A DNA stretch of 52,775 nucleotides, from assembly GCF_900163815.1 (NCBI RefSeq), contig NZ_FUKO01000026.1, forward strand, positions 1 through 52,775, read 5' to 3'. Under the pieces are notes generated by a model, which searched no databases, was not told the DNA's origin, and saw only the letters and a program-made list of their open reading frames with translations. The position numbers were made by a program, and so were the translations under genes. How positions within the stretch are numbered: the stretch's first letter is position 1; every line of letters starts with the position of its first letter. Of this stretch, positions 28,250 to 38,200 are shown one piece after another. This DNA is from Microbacterium esteraromaticum. Lineage in GTDB: Bacteria > Actinomycetota > Actinomycetes > Actinomycetales > Microbacteriaceae.

Positions 28250-29529
28250 TTATTTTGTCGTGGTTGTGCACGCTTTTTATTGCACGCGTGGTCGAGCGGA
28301 CATGGTGGTCGCCCGGTGCTCTGCTTGCGTTACTCTTGGGTGGTAGCGCCATTGCGACGCGCGTGCTCGCTCCGGAGTACTATATGTCTGGTGTGGCCAA
28401 CCTGGTTCTTCAGGGGTTTGTCCTAGCCACCGTGTGCGGGTCTTGTCTGTCGAGAGTACTGCCTGAGCGTGTACAAAAGGACACCTATGGTTTCCGACTA
28501 AGGTCAACCAAGGCTCTTTTCGCGTTCGGCCTGGTTGTTTCGCTGGTCAGCTTCCACGCCGTTGCGTCGTCTGTTGGCATTGACTATCGAATATTCTTTA
28601 ACCTTGGCCGGTTGGCGGCGATTGCGCAGATTGCGACACGCGAAAGATATACCGAAGGTGTCGAAATACCTCTCTACGGGAGCGTGGCAAGCGCATGCGT
28701 TCTTGCTTATGTTGCTGTCATAGTGATGGACGCGACCACGACGCGCAGGTTGCGCCTACCGTTGCTGCTACCTGTGGGTATATTTGCGCTCGGCAACGCG
28801 ATTGTGACAACTCGGTCAACGCTAGTGTACCTGCTGTTTATCGCAGTGCTCGCCTACGTCTATGCCCGTGCGCAGTTGAGTCGCGAACTGCGATACCCAG
28901 GTATATTCACGCCACGCATGCTCCTGATTATGGGAATAGGTGCCTGCTTCCTGGTAGTCGTTTTTGTGGGATTCCAGGTGATGAGATTCGGCGAATCGGG
29001 GGCTCGCTCGATCTCCGAGGTGTTAGAACATCTGCGACGGTGGCCTTGGGGCAGTTTGCCGGGATTCTCGCTGTGGTGGGACGGATTTGCTCCAGAGGAG
29101 CCACCCCATTTGCCCGGCGATTTCACGTTCATGGGTTTCTACGACAACCTCGGGATAGAGGAACGGACGGTAGGTGGATATACTGGGTATGTTTGGCTTA
29201 CCCCCACCGAACCCGCGAACATTTATACATCTTTTCGAGGTTTGATTCATGACTTCAGCTTGTTGGGCGCTGTGCTGTTCATGGGGTTCGTGGGTTTTCT
29301 GGGGCGCGCAGCCATGTCAAATCGTATTTCCTCACGTAGCATTCAGGTTTCATTGTTTTTCCTTATTCAGACATGGATACTAACTAGCTTCATTTTTAGC
29401 TATTGGGCTTTTGTCGGGAATGTCTTGGCGGCGGTGCTGATCCCGTTGCTCATGAAAATATTCGGCCAAGGTAGCACCACATCAGATTGGCCGCTTCTGA
29501 CCAGTACTCGAAAGGGTTCTCATGGATGA
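28246..29529 (+). CDS. Wzy-like polysaccharide polymerase
   Basis: A 427-residue protein with about ten membrane spans and a long central/late extracytoplasmic loop (roughly RFGESGARSISEVLEHLRRW to PTEPANIYTSFRGL). The P-x2-N-x-Y-T-x-F-R-x-L-x3-F segment is like the O-antigen polymerase (EpsG/OAG_pol) C-terminal loop. The GTG at 28246 is chosen because it overlaps the wzx stop (GTGA); a TTG at 28201 is the alternative. It would polymerise the flipped repeat units. Its stop overlaps the next GT2 gene by 8 bp. Confidence 0.82.
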   Translation: MIILSWLCTLFIARVVERTWWSPGALLALLLGGSAIATRVLAPEYYMSGVANLVLQGFVLATVCGSCLSRVLPERVQKDTYGFRLRSTKALFAFGLVVSLVSFHAVASSVGIDYRIFFNLGRLAAIAQIATRERYTEGVEIPLYGSVASACVLAYVAVIVMDATTTRRLRLPLLLPVGIFALGNAIVTTRSTLVYLLFIAVLAYVYARAQLSRELRYPGIFTPRMLLIMGIGACFLVVVFVGFQVMRFGESGARSISEVLEHLRRWPWGSLPGFSLWWDGFAPEEPPHLPGDFTFMGFYDNLGIEERTVGGYTGYVWLTPTEPANIYTSFRGLIHDFSLLGAVLFMGFVGFLGRAAMSNRISSRSIQVSLFFLIQTWILTSFIFSYWAFVGNVLAAVLIPLLMKIFGQGSTTSDWPLLTSTRKGSHG

Positions 29530-30373
29530 CTCATCTACGGCTATTGTGTTCGTGAACTACCGCGACTATTCGCATCTCGAAAGGTTCTTACGTAGCCAGC
29601 AAATCAATACTGCATGCGATATCGTCGTGGTGGATAATACGGAATCGGATAGGCGTGATCACGCCGCGCTTGATCGTATCGCATCGCACGATGGAGTATC
29701 TGTCCTGTTCGCCGCTAATCTTGGCTATTTGGGTGCGGTTCGACATGCCATCACTCGGATGCCCCACCTTGCGAAGGTAGACTTTCTCATTGTCAGCAAC
29801 ACCGATCTGATGTTTGAATTGGGTGCTGTTGTTGATCATTTGGATCTGACGAAGGTGCATATGCGTGAGCGCCATGTAGGCGTTATCGCTCCGCAACTGG
29901 TGTCGGCTGAGGGCCACCGAACGAGGCAGCTCCATCTAATTGAGCCGCCGACGGTTCGGCATCTTTCGCGCCTTGGTCGTATGTACGAGTCGTATTTCGC
30001 GTTGTCGGTCCATAAGCAGGCCGGTGATCTTAAGCGCAAGTTGCTTGCTCGCATTGGGCGTGGGTCTGCCGGGATCCTAGATGGCTCCTCGGTGTTCGCG
30101 CCGCACGGAGCCTTAATGATTTTCACCGCTGAGTATTTGCAAGCTTCGGGTGGGTTTGATTTCCCGTGCTTCTTGTACGCTGAAGAGATATTTGTAGGTT
30201 TGCAGGCTGAGCGCGCTGGCCTTCGCTGTGTGTACGATGAGGGGATTCGCTATAGCCACCGCTCTCACGGTTCTATCGGGCGTTGGCCCTCGCGCAGCGT
30301 AGCTCTCCATCTTCGAGATGCGCACCGCTGGGCGGCGAGTGCGATGAAAGACCGAGATGTTCTGAAGCAGTGA
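29522..30373 (+). CDS. GT2 glycosyltransferase, rhamnosyltransferase-like
   Basis: A 283-residue soluble GT2 of the WbbL/rhamnosyltransferase type: IVFVNYRDYSHLERFL, VVVDNTESD, NLGYLGAVRHAI, and NTDLMF as the metal site. A GALMIFTAEYLQASGGFD segment and FLYAEEIFVGLQAERAG carry the acceptor-site Glu residues typical of this branch. The dTDP-rhamnose genes in the same window make rhamnose a reasonable donor, though that is inference. It is the last gene of the plus-strand cluster and is followed by a transposase remnant. Confidence 0.87.
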   Translation: MDDSSTAIVFVNYRDYSHLERFLRSQQINTACDIVVVDNTESDRRDHAALDRIASHDGVSVLFAANLGYLGAVRHAITRMPHLAKVDFLIVSNTDLMFELGAVVDHLDLTKVHMRERHVGVIAPQLVSAEGHRTRQLHLIEPPTVRHLSRLGRMYESYFALSVHKQAGDLKRKLLARIGRGSAGILDGSSVFAPHGALMIFTAEYLQASGGFDFPCFLYAEEIFVGLQAERAGLRCVYDEGIRYSHRSHGSIGRWPSRSVALHLRDAHRWAASAMKDRDVLKQ

Positions 30374-30429
30374 ATCGGCGCTTCGGGCCGACGGGCCGGT
30401 TTATCCAGTTGCTTCGTGTACTTGTCGAC

Positions 30430-30686
30430 TGGGGCCGACCTCGAGATCCGCGCCGGGATCTATTCCGCGAACGCGTTGGGGTCTCTTAACGCGACGTACC
30501 GCAGCGTAGTCCGTCCGCGAGACCGGTTCCCGACCGAGCAGGCCGCGTTGAAGCTCCTGCGTCTTGTCCCCGTAGCCTCGCCCCACTGGTCGCAGCCGCA
30601 CTCGATGGACGATGCGATGTATGTTCAGTTGCAGCGCATTCGCCAGCACCTTCGCCGATCGTTGGCCGGTCGCGGAGAACTACTAA
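30430..30686 (+). pseudogene. Remnant of an IS256-family transposase (C-terminal end)
   Basis: In one frame IYSANALGSLNATYR and RFPTEQAALKLL match the conserved C-terminal region of IS256-type transposases (usually IYSTNAIESLNARYR, FPTEQAALKCLY). The reading frame then shifts, and in another frame PTGRSRTRWTM continues to FADRWPVAENY and a TAA at 30684-30686, the usual end of the family. At least two frame changes are needed. No terminal inverted repeats were found. The rest of the 463-bp gap (30374-30836) holds no other gene I can support. Confidence 0.8.
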
Positions 30687-30836
30687 TTGCGATCCTTTGG
30701 AATCATCGCCATTGAAAGAGGCCTGGATCCGTGCGATCTACCGGGCGATGAAGAACCGAAGCTAGCGATCGCTCACAAATGGGGACGGTTCTCAGCTGTT
30801 GTTGACCCACTGCTTGGCGCACAGGCCCAGGTGAAA

Positions 30837-32003
30837 TCAGTCTCGCCCATAGAGATCACGGGTGTACACTTTGGCCGCGACGTCGTCGAGTAGTCCCGTG
30901 TGGCGATTGGCAATGATCAGGTCCGATTCGAGTTTAAACTCATCGAGGTCGGACAGCACTTTCGAACCAAAGAACGAGTCGTGTTCAAGGCATGGTTCGT
31001 AGACTATAACTTCGATTCCCTTGGCTTTAATGCGTTTCATGATGCCCTGTACTGCGGACTCACGAAAATTGTCCGAACCTTCTTTCATGATCAGTCGGTA
31101 GATGCCGACTGTCCGAGGATGGCGGCTCAGAATGTCGTCAGCGACGAAGTCCTTGCGTGTGCGGTTGGCATCGACCACGGCCGTGATGAGATTCTGAGGC
31201 ACCTGGTCGTAATTGGCGAGCAACTGCCTGGTGTCCTTGGGTAAGCAATATCCGCCGTAGCCGAAGGAAGGGTTGTTGTAATGGGTGCCAATGCGCGGAT
31301 CTAGCCCCACGCCGTCGATCACCTGGCGGGAATCGAGTCCATGCAAAGCTGCGTAGGTGTCGAGTTCATTAAAGTAGGCCACGCGTAGCGCGAGGTATGT
31401 ATTTGAGAACAGCTTGATGGCTTCGGCCTCGGTCGCGTTCGTGAGAAGTACCGGCACATTTGTTTCCAGGCTGCCGGAGAGCATCATCTGCGCGAACGAC
31501 TCCCCGATCTCGCTCTGGTCTCCAACGATGATTCGGGAAGGATGCAGGTTGTCGAAGAGCGCGCGACCCTCGCGCAGGAATTCCGGGGAGAAGAGAATAG
31601 TTCGGTTTGGGTGCCGCCTGCGCAGCTGTTCTGTGAAACCAACCGGAACCGTCGACTTGACTACGATCCGGGCCGCCGGGTTGATTTTCAGCGCTGCGGC
31701 TGTCACCTCCTCAACTGACGAAGTATCGAAGGCGTTCGTGTCTGGGTCGTAGTTCGTCGGCGTCGCCACGATGACGTAGTCAGCGTCGCGGTAGGCGGCT
31801 TCAGCGTCGAGGGTAGCCACCAGGTTCAGCTCGACGTTCGCGAAATATTCTGACAACTCTGCATCGATGATCGGGGATCGGCGATTCGAGATCATTTCAA
31901 CGCGATCCGCATCGATGTCGACCGCGATGACATGATTATGTCGTGCAAGAATAACCGCGTTCGAAAGTCCGACGTAGCCAGTGCCGACGACGGCAATTCG
32001 CAT
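30837..32003 (-). CDS. UDP-glucose/nucleotide-sugar 6-dehydrogenase
   Basis: A 388-residue enzyme that oxidises a UDP-sugar to the uronic acid, using NAD+. The N-terminus [20 protein letters not shown] is the Rossmann motif. Others are [44 protein letters not shown] and the catalytic Cys 253 in [15 protein letters not shown]. The length and the YCLPKDT form resemble the shorter Ugd branch used in capsule loci. It is on the opposite strand to the polymerase cluster but supplies a precursor for it. The ATG at 32003 is preceded by GGGGAA. Confidence 0.93.
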   Translation of the reverse strand: MRIAVVGTGYVGLSNAVILARHNHVIAVDIDADRVEMISNRRSPIIDAELSEYFANVELNLVATLDAEAAYRDADYVIVATPTNYDPDTNAFDTSSVEEVTAAALKINPAARIVVKSTVPVGFTEQLRRRHPNRTILFSPEFLREGRALFDNLHPSRIIVGDQSEIGESFAQMMLSGSLETNVPVLLTNATEAEAIKLFSNTYLALRVAYFNELDTYAALHGLDSRQVIDGVGLDPRIGTHYNNPSFGYGGYCLPKDTRQLLANYDQVPQNLITAVVDANRTRKDFVADDILSRHPRTVGIYRLIMKEGSDNFRESAVQGIMKRIKAKGIEVIVYEPCLEHDSFFGSKVLSDLDEFKLESDLIIANRHTGLLDDVAAKVYTRDLYGRD

Positions 32004-32109
32004 GTGTTCCCCGATCCTCTGCGCCCGAGTGCGCATCTCCGCCCAAAAGTTTAGCGCTCTGCTCTACTGTTCTGCGAAGTGGACAGGTCATATGTCGTGC
32101 GCTTGCGAC

Positions 32110-32520
32110 GTCATCTGAACCTACCGATGCCACGCCCCGACGCGCGGCGTCGGCGAGAGTGCTTGCCAGGTGCCCGAACTCGCGCACAGTGAACGGGTGG
32201 TGCAGCATCGCCGGTGCCAGCTGCACCACTTGCGAGCGGTGCTCGCGGGCCGTCGCTAGCACCGGGTCGCGCTCGACGAGCAGACTTTCGGCGGCAACCG
32301 AGCGCAGTGGGCGGCGGCTTCACCGGCATTCACTCCTTTCGACGCAGCGAGCTGCTGTGTCTGCTCGGCTATCTCGTGATTGACCAGCGCTTGCGCACGG
32401 CCACCCTGCGCGCGCGTCGAGACAACGCAGTGAAGAGTGCATCAGCACCTCGCGCACCCGGCCACGGTCAGGCCGACGCAGAGTCGGGCGAGTGATGCCG
32501 TCGGCACTGTTTATGAGCAC
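32110..32520 (-). pseudogene. Decayed low-molecular-weight tyrosine phosphatase, active site deleted
   Basis: Three blocks in different frames match the intact phosphatase at 44147-44890: SADGITRPTLRRPDRGRV (intact: DADGTTRPSLRRADLRRL), ALVNHEIAEQTQQLA (intact: ALVDHEMTEQAQQLA), and LATAREHRSQVVQLAPAML followed by FTVREFGHLASTL (intact: LAMSREHRSHVVQMMPSML, FTVREFARLAATL). The segment between block 1 and block 2, which should carry CTGNICRSP, is gone, and frameshifts separate the blocks. The gap 32004-32582 holds nothing else. Confidence 0.85.
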
Positions 32521-32582
32521 AGGCGACCGAGAGGGTGGTCTTTCGACGCTTCGACCCGGCGGCGCGCTCGCGCACGAACCGA

Positions 32583-34436
32583 TTAGCCGCAGTCGGGCAT
32601 GGCGATCGCTACCGGTGTATCGCGCACCATCGGTGTGTGGCGTACCTCGAGCGGACCGTACTTGCCCTTCGCGCCGTCGAATTCCACCGTCACCGTGTGC
32701 TTCTGTCCGGGTGCATTCATGATCGGCACGAGCACGGCAGGTCGCCCGAGGTGCGGGCGCGCCACGCGGTTCACAGACTTGCCATCGACCGTCACAGTGG
32801 CCGACGTCGCACCGACGGGGCCATACAGCACGAGGCGCGTAGCGACGTCGCCCTTCTTGAAGAACCGGCCAGGGGCAATGTAACTCGGCAACTCCGGTGC
32901 CTGCTCCGGCGTGAGCGTATTCGTCAGGGTGGCGCTCACCGTGAACGTCGGTGCTGCCGGGGCACTGCACTGAGTGGATGACGCCGCTAGATCGAGCTGC
33001 ATGTAGTAGTCGAGCTTTCCCTCGGTGTAGTCGTTCACGTAGGCGCCGACCATCGTTTCATCCGAATTCGTGCGCGGCAGCTTTCCTGAGAGCCGTGATT
33101 CACTAACCAAAGCTGCCTCGGCTTTGGTGGCTGGCTGGTACATCAGCCGGCCCTCATCGATGGCACGGGTCAAGCTCTCGAGAAGAGCCTTGGGGTCGAC
33201 GTCACCCGACGTCACGGCATTGAACACGGCCTGGGCGGACAAGCCGAACACCGCATCTTGACGCAGCGGGTCGGGGTACTGCGAATACACACCATTGAGT
33301 AGGAATGGCACCGCGTTCTCGGCTGTCAGGGTCAGCGGCTCATTGAGCACGGGCGTGCTGTGCTCTTCGATCTCAACTGTCTTGTTCGGCACTACGGCTG
33401 GGCCCGCCGCGGCGAGTAGATAGCTGAGTGCCACCGGGTCGAACGAGGCGACTGCGTCGACCGGAGTTCCGAACGCTTCAGACCACCATGCGCGCACGAT
33501 ACCCGCTGTCTCGGTGAAGTCGGGACTCAGCGTGGAGTCCTGTATCCAACGCCCGATCTTGTCGCCATACAGAGCGGCGGTTTCGGGATCGAGCGCGGTT
33601 ACCGGCGTGGAGCGGCCGTTGTCGAAGTCCGCGCTGGACGCCTGTTGCCCGATGCTGATCTTGCCCTTGTCAACGTCGATCATCACAAGGGTGGCAGGGT
33701 TACCGCCGGTGCCGCGCGATTCGGCATTGTTCTGGAAGATCATCAGGTAATGACGGGGCTTCTCGGCTCCCAGCGCCTGCGGCAGCACCCCAAGAATTTC
33801 AGAGGCGGGGCCAAGCACCGGTTGCACCTCACCGATTGCGCTCGTGAGCTTCTCGAGAGCGCCATCGACTTCGGTGATGAGCGGTCCGCGGTCGATTGAA
33901 GCGAGATCCGTCGATGCCTTGTTCACAGCCGCGGCGGCCTGATCGGCCACCTTCTGCATCGCGGTGATGCCAGTCAGGTCGATCGCGCCATCCTTCGGCT
34001 GGACTGCGTCGAGTGACAGGGCCGTCGCCGGAGTCAGTGCTTCCCGCACGAGATCATCGGTGACCGCCGCCGCCGTGCGCACCGCATACAGGTTCGGGCC
34101 TGCGACCGGCACCCACTCCAGGCCCTTCCACATGCCGTCGTCGGTCTGCTTCTTGGCATCCGCCGTCAGCTTCGCGATCTGTGCGGTCGTCGCCTTCGCG
34201 GCCTCGCCGTCGCCAGCGAGCACCTGCTGTGCGGCCGTCGACGCAAGAGGCATGGCCTTCTCGAGAGAAGTCTTCGCCGACATGGCGCGGTCGTATACCT
34301 GCTTGCCGATGATGGCGCCCGGGATGGCGATGGCCAACAGTAAGACGAGAATTCCGACCGGAACCCAGAAGCGGAAGCTGCGCAACAGGGGTCGGCGCTG
34401 CTTTTGGGCGCGGAGCTCGGCTCTCGTCAAAGACAT
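32583..34436 (-). CDS. DUF4012 membrane protein (copy B)
   Basis: A 617-residue close paralogue of the protein at 11971-13821, matching from RRPLLRSFRFW at the N-terminus to LEVRHTPMVRDT at the C-terminus. One N-terminal membrane span (VPVGILVLLLAIAIPGAII); the rest is predicted outside. Conserved DUF4012 segments are RHYLMIFQNNAESRGTGG and IGRWIQDSTLSPDFTETA. The ATG at 34436 begins MSLTRAELRAQKQRRP and has TACGAT 7 nt upstream, as in copy A. It lies between the phosphatase relic and vanZ copy B, all on the minus strand. Function unknown. Confidence 0.88.
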   Translation of the reverse strand: MSLTRAELRAQKQRRPLLRSFRFWVPVGILVLLLAIAIPGAIIGKQVYDRAMSAKTSLEKAMPLASTAAQQVLAGDGEAAKATTAQIAKLTADAKKQTDDGMWKGLEWVPVAGPNLYAVRTAAAVTDDLVREALTPATALSLDAVQPKDGAIDLTGITAMQKVADQAAAAVNKASTDLASIDRGPLITEVDGALEKLTSAIGEVQPVLGPASEILGVLPQALGAEKPRHYLMIFQNNAESRGTGGNPATLVMIDVDKGKISIGQQASSADFDNGRSTPVTALDPETAALYGDKIGRWIQDSTLSPDFTETAGIVRAWWSEAFGTPVDAVASFDPVALSYLLAAAGPAVVPNKTVEIEEHSTPVLNEPLTLTAENAVPFLLNGVYSQYPDPLRQDAVFGLSAQAVFNAVTSGDVDPKALLESLTRAIDEGRLMYQPATKAEAALVSESRLSGKLPRTNSDETMVGAYVNDYTEGKLDYYMQLDLAASSTQCSAPAAPTFTVSATLTNTLTPEQAPELPSYIAPGRFFKKGDVATRLVLYGPVGATSATVTVDGKSVNRVARPHLGRPAVLVPIMNAPGQKHTVTVEFDGAKGKYGPLEVRHTPMVRDTPVAIAMPDCG

Positions 34437-34443
34437 GGTCTCA

Positions 34444-34449
34444 ATCGTA
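34444..34449 (-). promoter_or_regulatory. Candidate -10 (TACGAT) for DUF4012 gene B, probably leaderless
   Basis: TACGAT on the minus strand ends 7 nt before the ATG at 34436. No Shine-Dalgarno is seen, so a start site at or near the ATG is likely. The same arrangement precedes copy A, coaA and glmS. Confidence 0.45.
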
Positions 34450-34488
34450 AGTGTGTGTGGTGACGAGGTAGATGCGCGCGGAGGCTCG

Positions 34489-34968
34489 TCACTGCCGTTG
34501 TCCCACGCGCTCACTGGGCTCGACCACCCAGTAGGTGCGCGGCGGATGCCGCCGCACGAGCATCCGCGCGGTCAGGCATCCGATCGCCGTGCCGATCGTG
34601 TTGGCGATGACGTCCGACAGCGTCGGGAATCGGCTGGGCAGCAATGTCTGCACAAGCTCAATCGTTGCGCTGGCGGAGTAGCCGATCAGCAGCACCACCC
34701 CGGCATTAGCACGCGGGCGCGCCGCGACCAGCAGCAGCCCCAGCGGCACGAACAGCGCGATGTTGGCCAAGAACTCGAAGACTGTGTAGCTGGTCGAGAG
34801 CGAGATCTCGGAATGTGCGCTCACGAAGCGCGCGAATCGGAACACGATGCCGGTGGCCTTCGCCGCCGCCGATGCGGGCAACCAGACGATCAGCGCCAGC
34901 GCCACGGTGTACGGCACGAGCATCACGCGCGCGGCGATCGTGACCAGCGGCAGGCGGGGGACGGGCAT
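34489..34968 (-). CDS. VanZ-like membrane protein (copy B)
   Basis: A 159-residue protein with four hydrophobic segments (VMLVPYTVALALIVWLP, FEFLANIALFVPLGLLLVAA, ANAGVVLLIGYSASATIELVQTLL, LSDVIANTIGTAIGCLTA). VanZ motifs N-x4-F-V-P-L-G and A-T-I-E-L-x-Q are present. It is the upstream neighbour of DUF4012 copy B (52 bp gap) and divergent from the giant surface protein gene. Function of the family is unresolved. Confidence 0.85.
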   Translation of the reverse strand: MPVPRLPLVTIAARVMLVPYTVALALIVWLPASAAAKATGIVFRFARFVSAHSEISLSTSYTVFEFLANIALFVPLGLLLVAARPRANAGVVLLIGYSASATIELVQTLLPSRFPTLSDVIANTIGTAIGCLTARMLVRRHPPRTYWVVEPSERVGQRQ

Positions 34969-35035
34969 GAGCCAGAGCCTAGGCGAGAGGAATGTGCGCG
35001 CACTGAGGCTGCGGCCGCGCCCGCGCGAACCGAGA

Positions 35036-35060
35036 GGGTGAATTCCGGGGTGAATTCCGG
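35036..35060. repeat. Tandem 12-bp repeat in the vanZ / surface-protein intergenic region
   Basis: GGGTGAATTCCG occurs twice in direct succession (35036-35047, 35048-35059). It lies in the 250-bp gap 34969-35218 between the divergent VanZ gene and the surface-protein gene. No confident promoter was recognised in the gap. Confidence 0.7.
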
Positions 35061-35218
35061 CGCAATCCCTCAGCGCCGGGCGGGCGAGAGGCCAACCTGT
35101 CAGAGGCCCCAGACCGCATACTGCCTGTCGTTACCCGACGACCTACACTTCGCAGCCTGCCTCTGAGGCTGTCCGAGCGCCCGACCGGCATCGGACTCGT
35201 ACCAGGGGAGGGGCAATC

Positions 35219-38200
35219 TTGATATTTCGTGCTGGGCAGAAACAACACGTGCCAGATGAGAGGCAACCGTGGCTGAATAGTCGCTTCGGTCGCCGACTGA
35301 AGAGAGCGGTCAGCAGCGTCGCGAGCACAGCGCTGATCACCACGTCGTTCCTCTTCGCCGGAACGGTCGGTGCGGCACCCGCCGCGGCGGCAGATCCGTT
35401 CTCGTGCACACCGGGCTCGGTCTACGTGCAGAGCGCAACCGAGGTGCGCGAGTTCCAGGTGAGCGCCACCGGCGGCACGCTCAACCCCTCCAGCCTCGGA
35501 ACCAACCACCAGAACAACGGCCTCGGCATCTCTGCCAACGGACGCTACGCGTACACCATCACCAACAGCAGCACTCCTAAGCGCGTGTCGAAGCACGACC
35601 GGCAGACGAACGTGACGACGGTCTCGGACCCGATCACCGCGCCGCTCGACGCGTCGCTGCTTCGCGGGGCGGTGCACCCCGTCACCGGCGTGTACTACTT
35701 CGCCAGCGGCACCGCGGACAACGAGATCAAGATCTACGCCTGGAACGAGGGCACGTCCACACCGGTGCAGGTCGGCACGTTGAGCCCCACCACCGGCAGC
35801 GCAGACTTCGGAGCGAATGGCGACATGGCGTTCAGCGCGTCGGGCCAGCTGCTCCTCGTCGCTGACAACGTCATCTATTCGGCTGATCTGCCCGAAGACG
35901 TCTCGGGCAGCACAGCGATGGTCGACGCCAAGGAAGTCTTCCAGATGGCGGCTGGCGTCGAAGGCAACGGCATCGCCTTCGGCAACCTCGGCCGGATCTT
36001 GGTCTCGGCGGCAGCTCGCGGCTCGAACCCGAACCGCATCATCGAGGTCGACCTGCCTCGTGGTGAGGTCGTCAACACCACGAGTCTCGGCAGCTTCTCG
36101 CCGACTGACATGGCGAGCTGCACGTTCCCGAACACGCTCACGCTGAAGAAGAGCCTTCCTGAGGGACGTCAGGCGGCCAGCGACCAGTTCGCGCTGCGCA
36201 TCGACGGGCCTTCGGACTACCAGGTCCCGACCGTCGAGGCCACCACCACCGGCAATGCGAGTGGGGTGCAGCCCGATTATGCGGGCCCGATCTTCGTCAA
36301 TCAGGGCGACTCCTTCACGTTTGCTGAATTTGCAGCCGGTACCGCCGACCTCGGTCAATACGCATCGTCACTCTCGTGCGAGCAGGTGACAGCCGCCGGC
36401 ACGACGCCGGTTCCCGTGACCGGAAACGTCGCGAACCAGCCTGCCGGTCCGCTCGGCACAGACATGGTCTGTACCTTCGTCAACGCGAAGCTCACTCCCG
36501 GTCTCGACCTGCGCAAGACGTCGGATCCATCCACCGGCGCCTCCGTGCAGCCCGGCCAGCAGATCACTTACACCGTCGAAGCCGAGAACGCCGGCAACAC
36601 CGTACTTGACCCTGTGACCATCGCGGATGACCTCAGCGGTGTCCTCGACAACGCCGACTACCAGGGCGACGTCACCACATCGATCGACGGCACCGAAGTC
36701 ACTTCAGGGGCAGCCGCCATCATCGGCACCGACCTCGCTTGGACCGGTGCTCTCGAGCCCGGGCAGATCGTCACCATCACTTACTCGGTCGTCGTGAACG
36801 AAGACGTCGAGGGTGAGACCATCGCCAACCGCGTGACCGCATCCGGTACCCCTCCCGGGTTCGACCCGATCGTGCCACCCGCTGTGATCACCGAACACCC
36901 TGTCGCCGGCTTCACGGTCGCGAAGACCGCTGACCCCGCGACGGGCAGCGTCGTGCAGCCCGGACAGACCATCACCTACACCGTCACCGGCACCAACACC
37001 GGTGCCACCACGCTGAACCCTGCATCCATCGCCGATGACCTCAGCGGTGTCTTCGCTCACGCGGAGTACAACAACGACATCACCACCCAGATCAACGGCA
37101 CCACTGTCACCAGCGGCGCAACATCCATCACGGGAGAAGACCTCGCGTGGACCGGAACGCTGCAGGCCGGCGACGCTGTCACGATCACCTACTCGGTGAC
37201 CGTCAGCGACGACACCTCGGGCGAGATCGTGCGCAACACGGTCTCGGGCACCGCCACCCCGATCACTCCCAACCCCGAAGACCCGAACGGTCCGCCGGTG
37301 CCGGGAGACCCCATCAACCCGCCCACGGTCACCACCGAGCACCCGGTGATCGGATCGGGCTTCACGATCAGCAAGTCGGCCGACCCGGCATCGGGCAGCG
37401 CAGTGCAGGCCGGTGACACCATCACCTACACGGTCACCGGCACCAACATCGGTGACACCGAGCTGAACCCGGCAGAGATCGTCGACGACCTGTCGGCTGT
37501 TCTCGACAACGCCGGCTACAACGACGACGCCACGGCCGACCGTGGTGATGTCGAAGTCACGGGCGACACCCTCACCTGGAACGGTTCGCTGCCGGTGGGT
37601 GCTGCTGTCAGCATCCAGTACAGCGTCACGGTGAACGAAGGCGTGCAGAGCGCACTGCTGACGAACATCGCGACCGGTACGGTCACACCGCTGATCCCGA
37701 CCGACCCGACGAACCCGGACAGCCCGACCACTCCGGGCGACCCGATCACGCCTCCGCCCGCCGAGACGACCCACCCGGTCGTCGACAACGGCTTCGAGAT
37801 CGCGAAGTCGGCCGACCCGGCATCCGGAACCGCCGTCCGCGGCGGCGACACGATCACCTATACCATCACGGGCACCAACACGGGGAACACGGTCCTTGAC
37901 CCCGCATCGATCACTGATGACCTGTCGGCCGTGCTCGCTGATGCGTCGTACAACGACGACGTGACCTCGACCGTGGGGACGGTCGAGGTCACGGGGAGTG
38001 CCCTCACCTGGACGGGTGTGCTTCAGCCAGAAGCGACCGTCTCGATCACCTACTCGGTGACCGTGTCCGAGGACGCCACCGGCGTGCTGCTGCGCAACAC
38101 GGTCGAGGGCGAAGCGACACCGCTGATCCCCACCGACCCGACCAACCCCGACAGCCCGACGACTCCGGGTGACCCGATCAACCCGCCGCCGGCGGAGACT

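Noticed and set aside
30687..30893. Short plus-strand frame after the transposase relic
   Set aside because: It runs into the 3' end of the dehydrogenase gene and matches no family I know.
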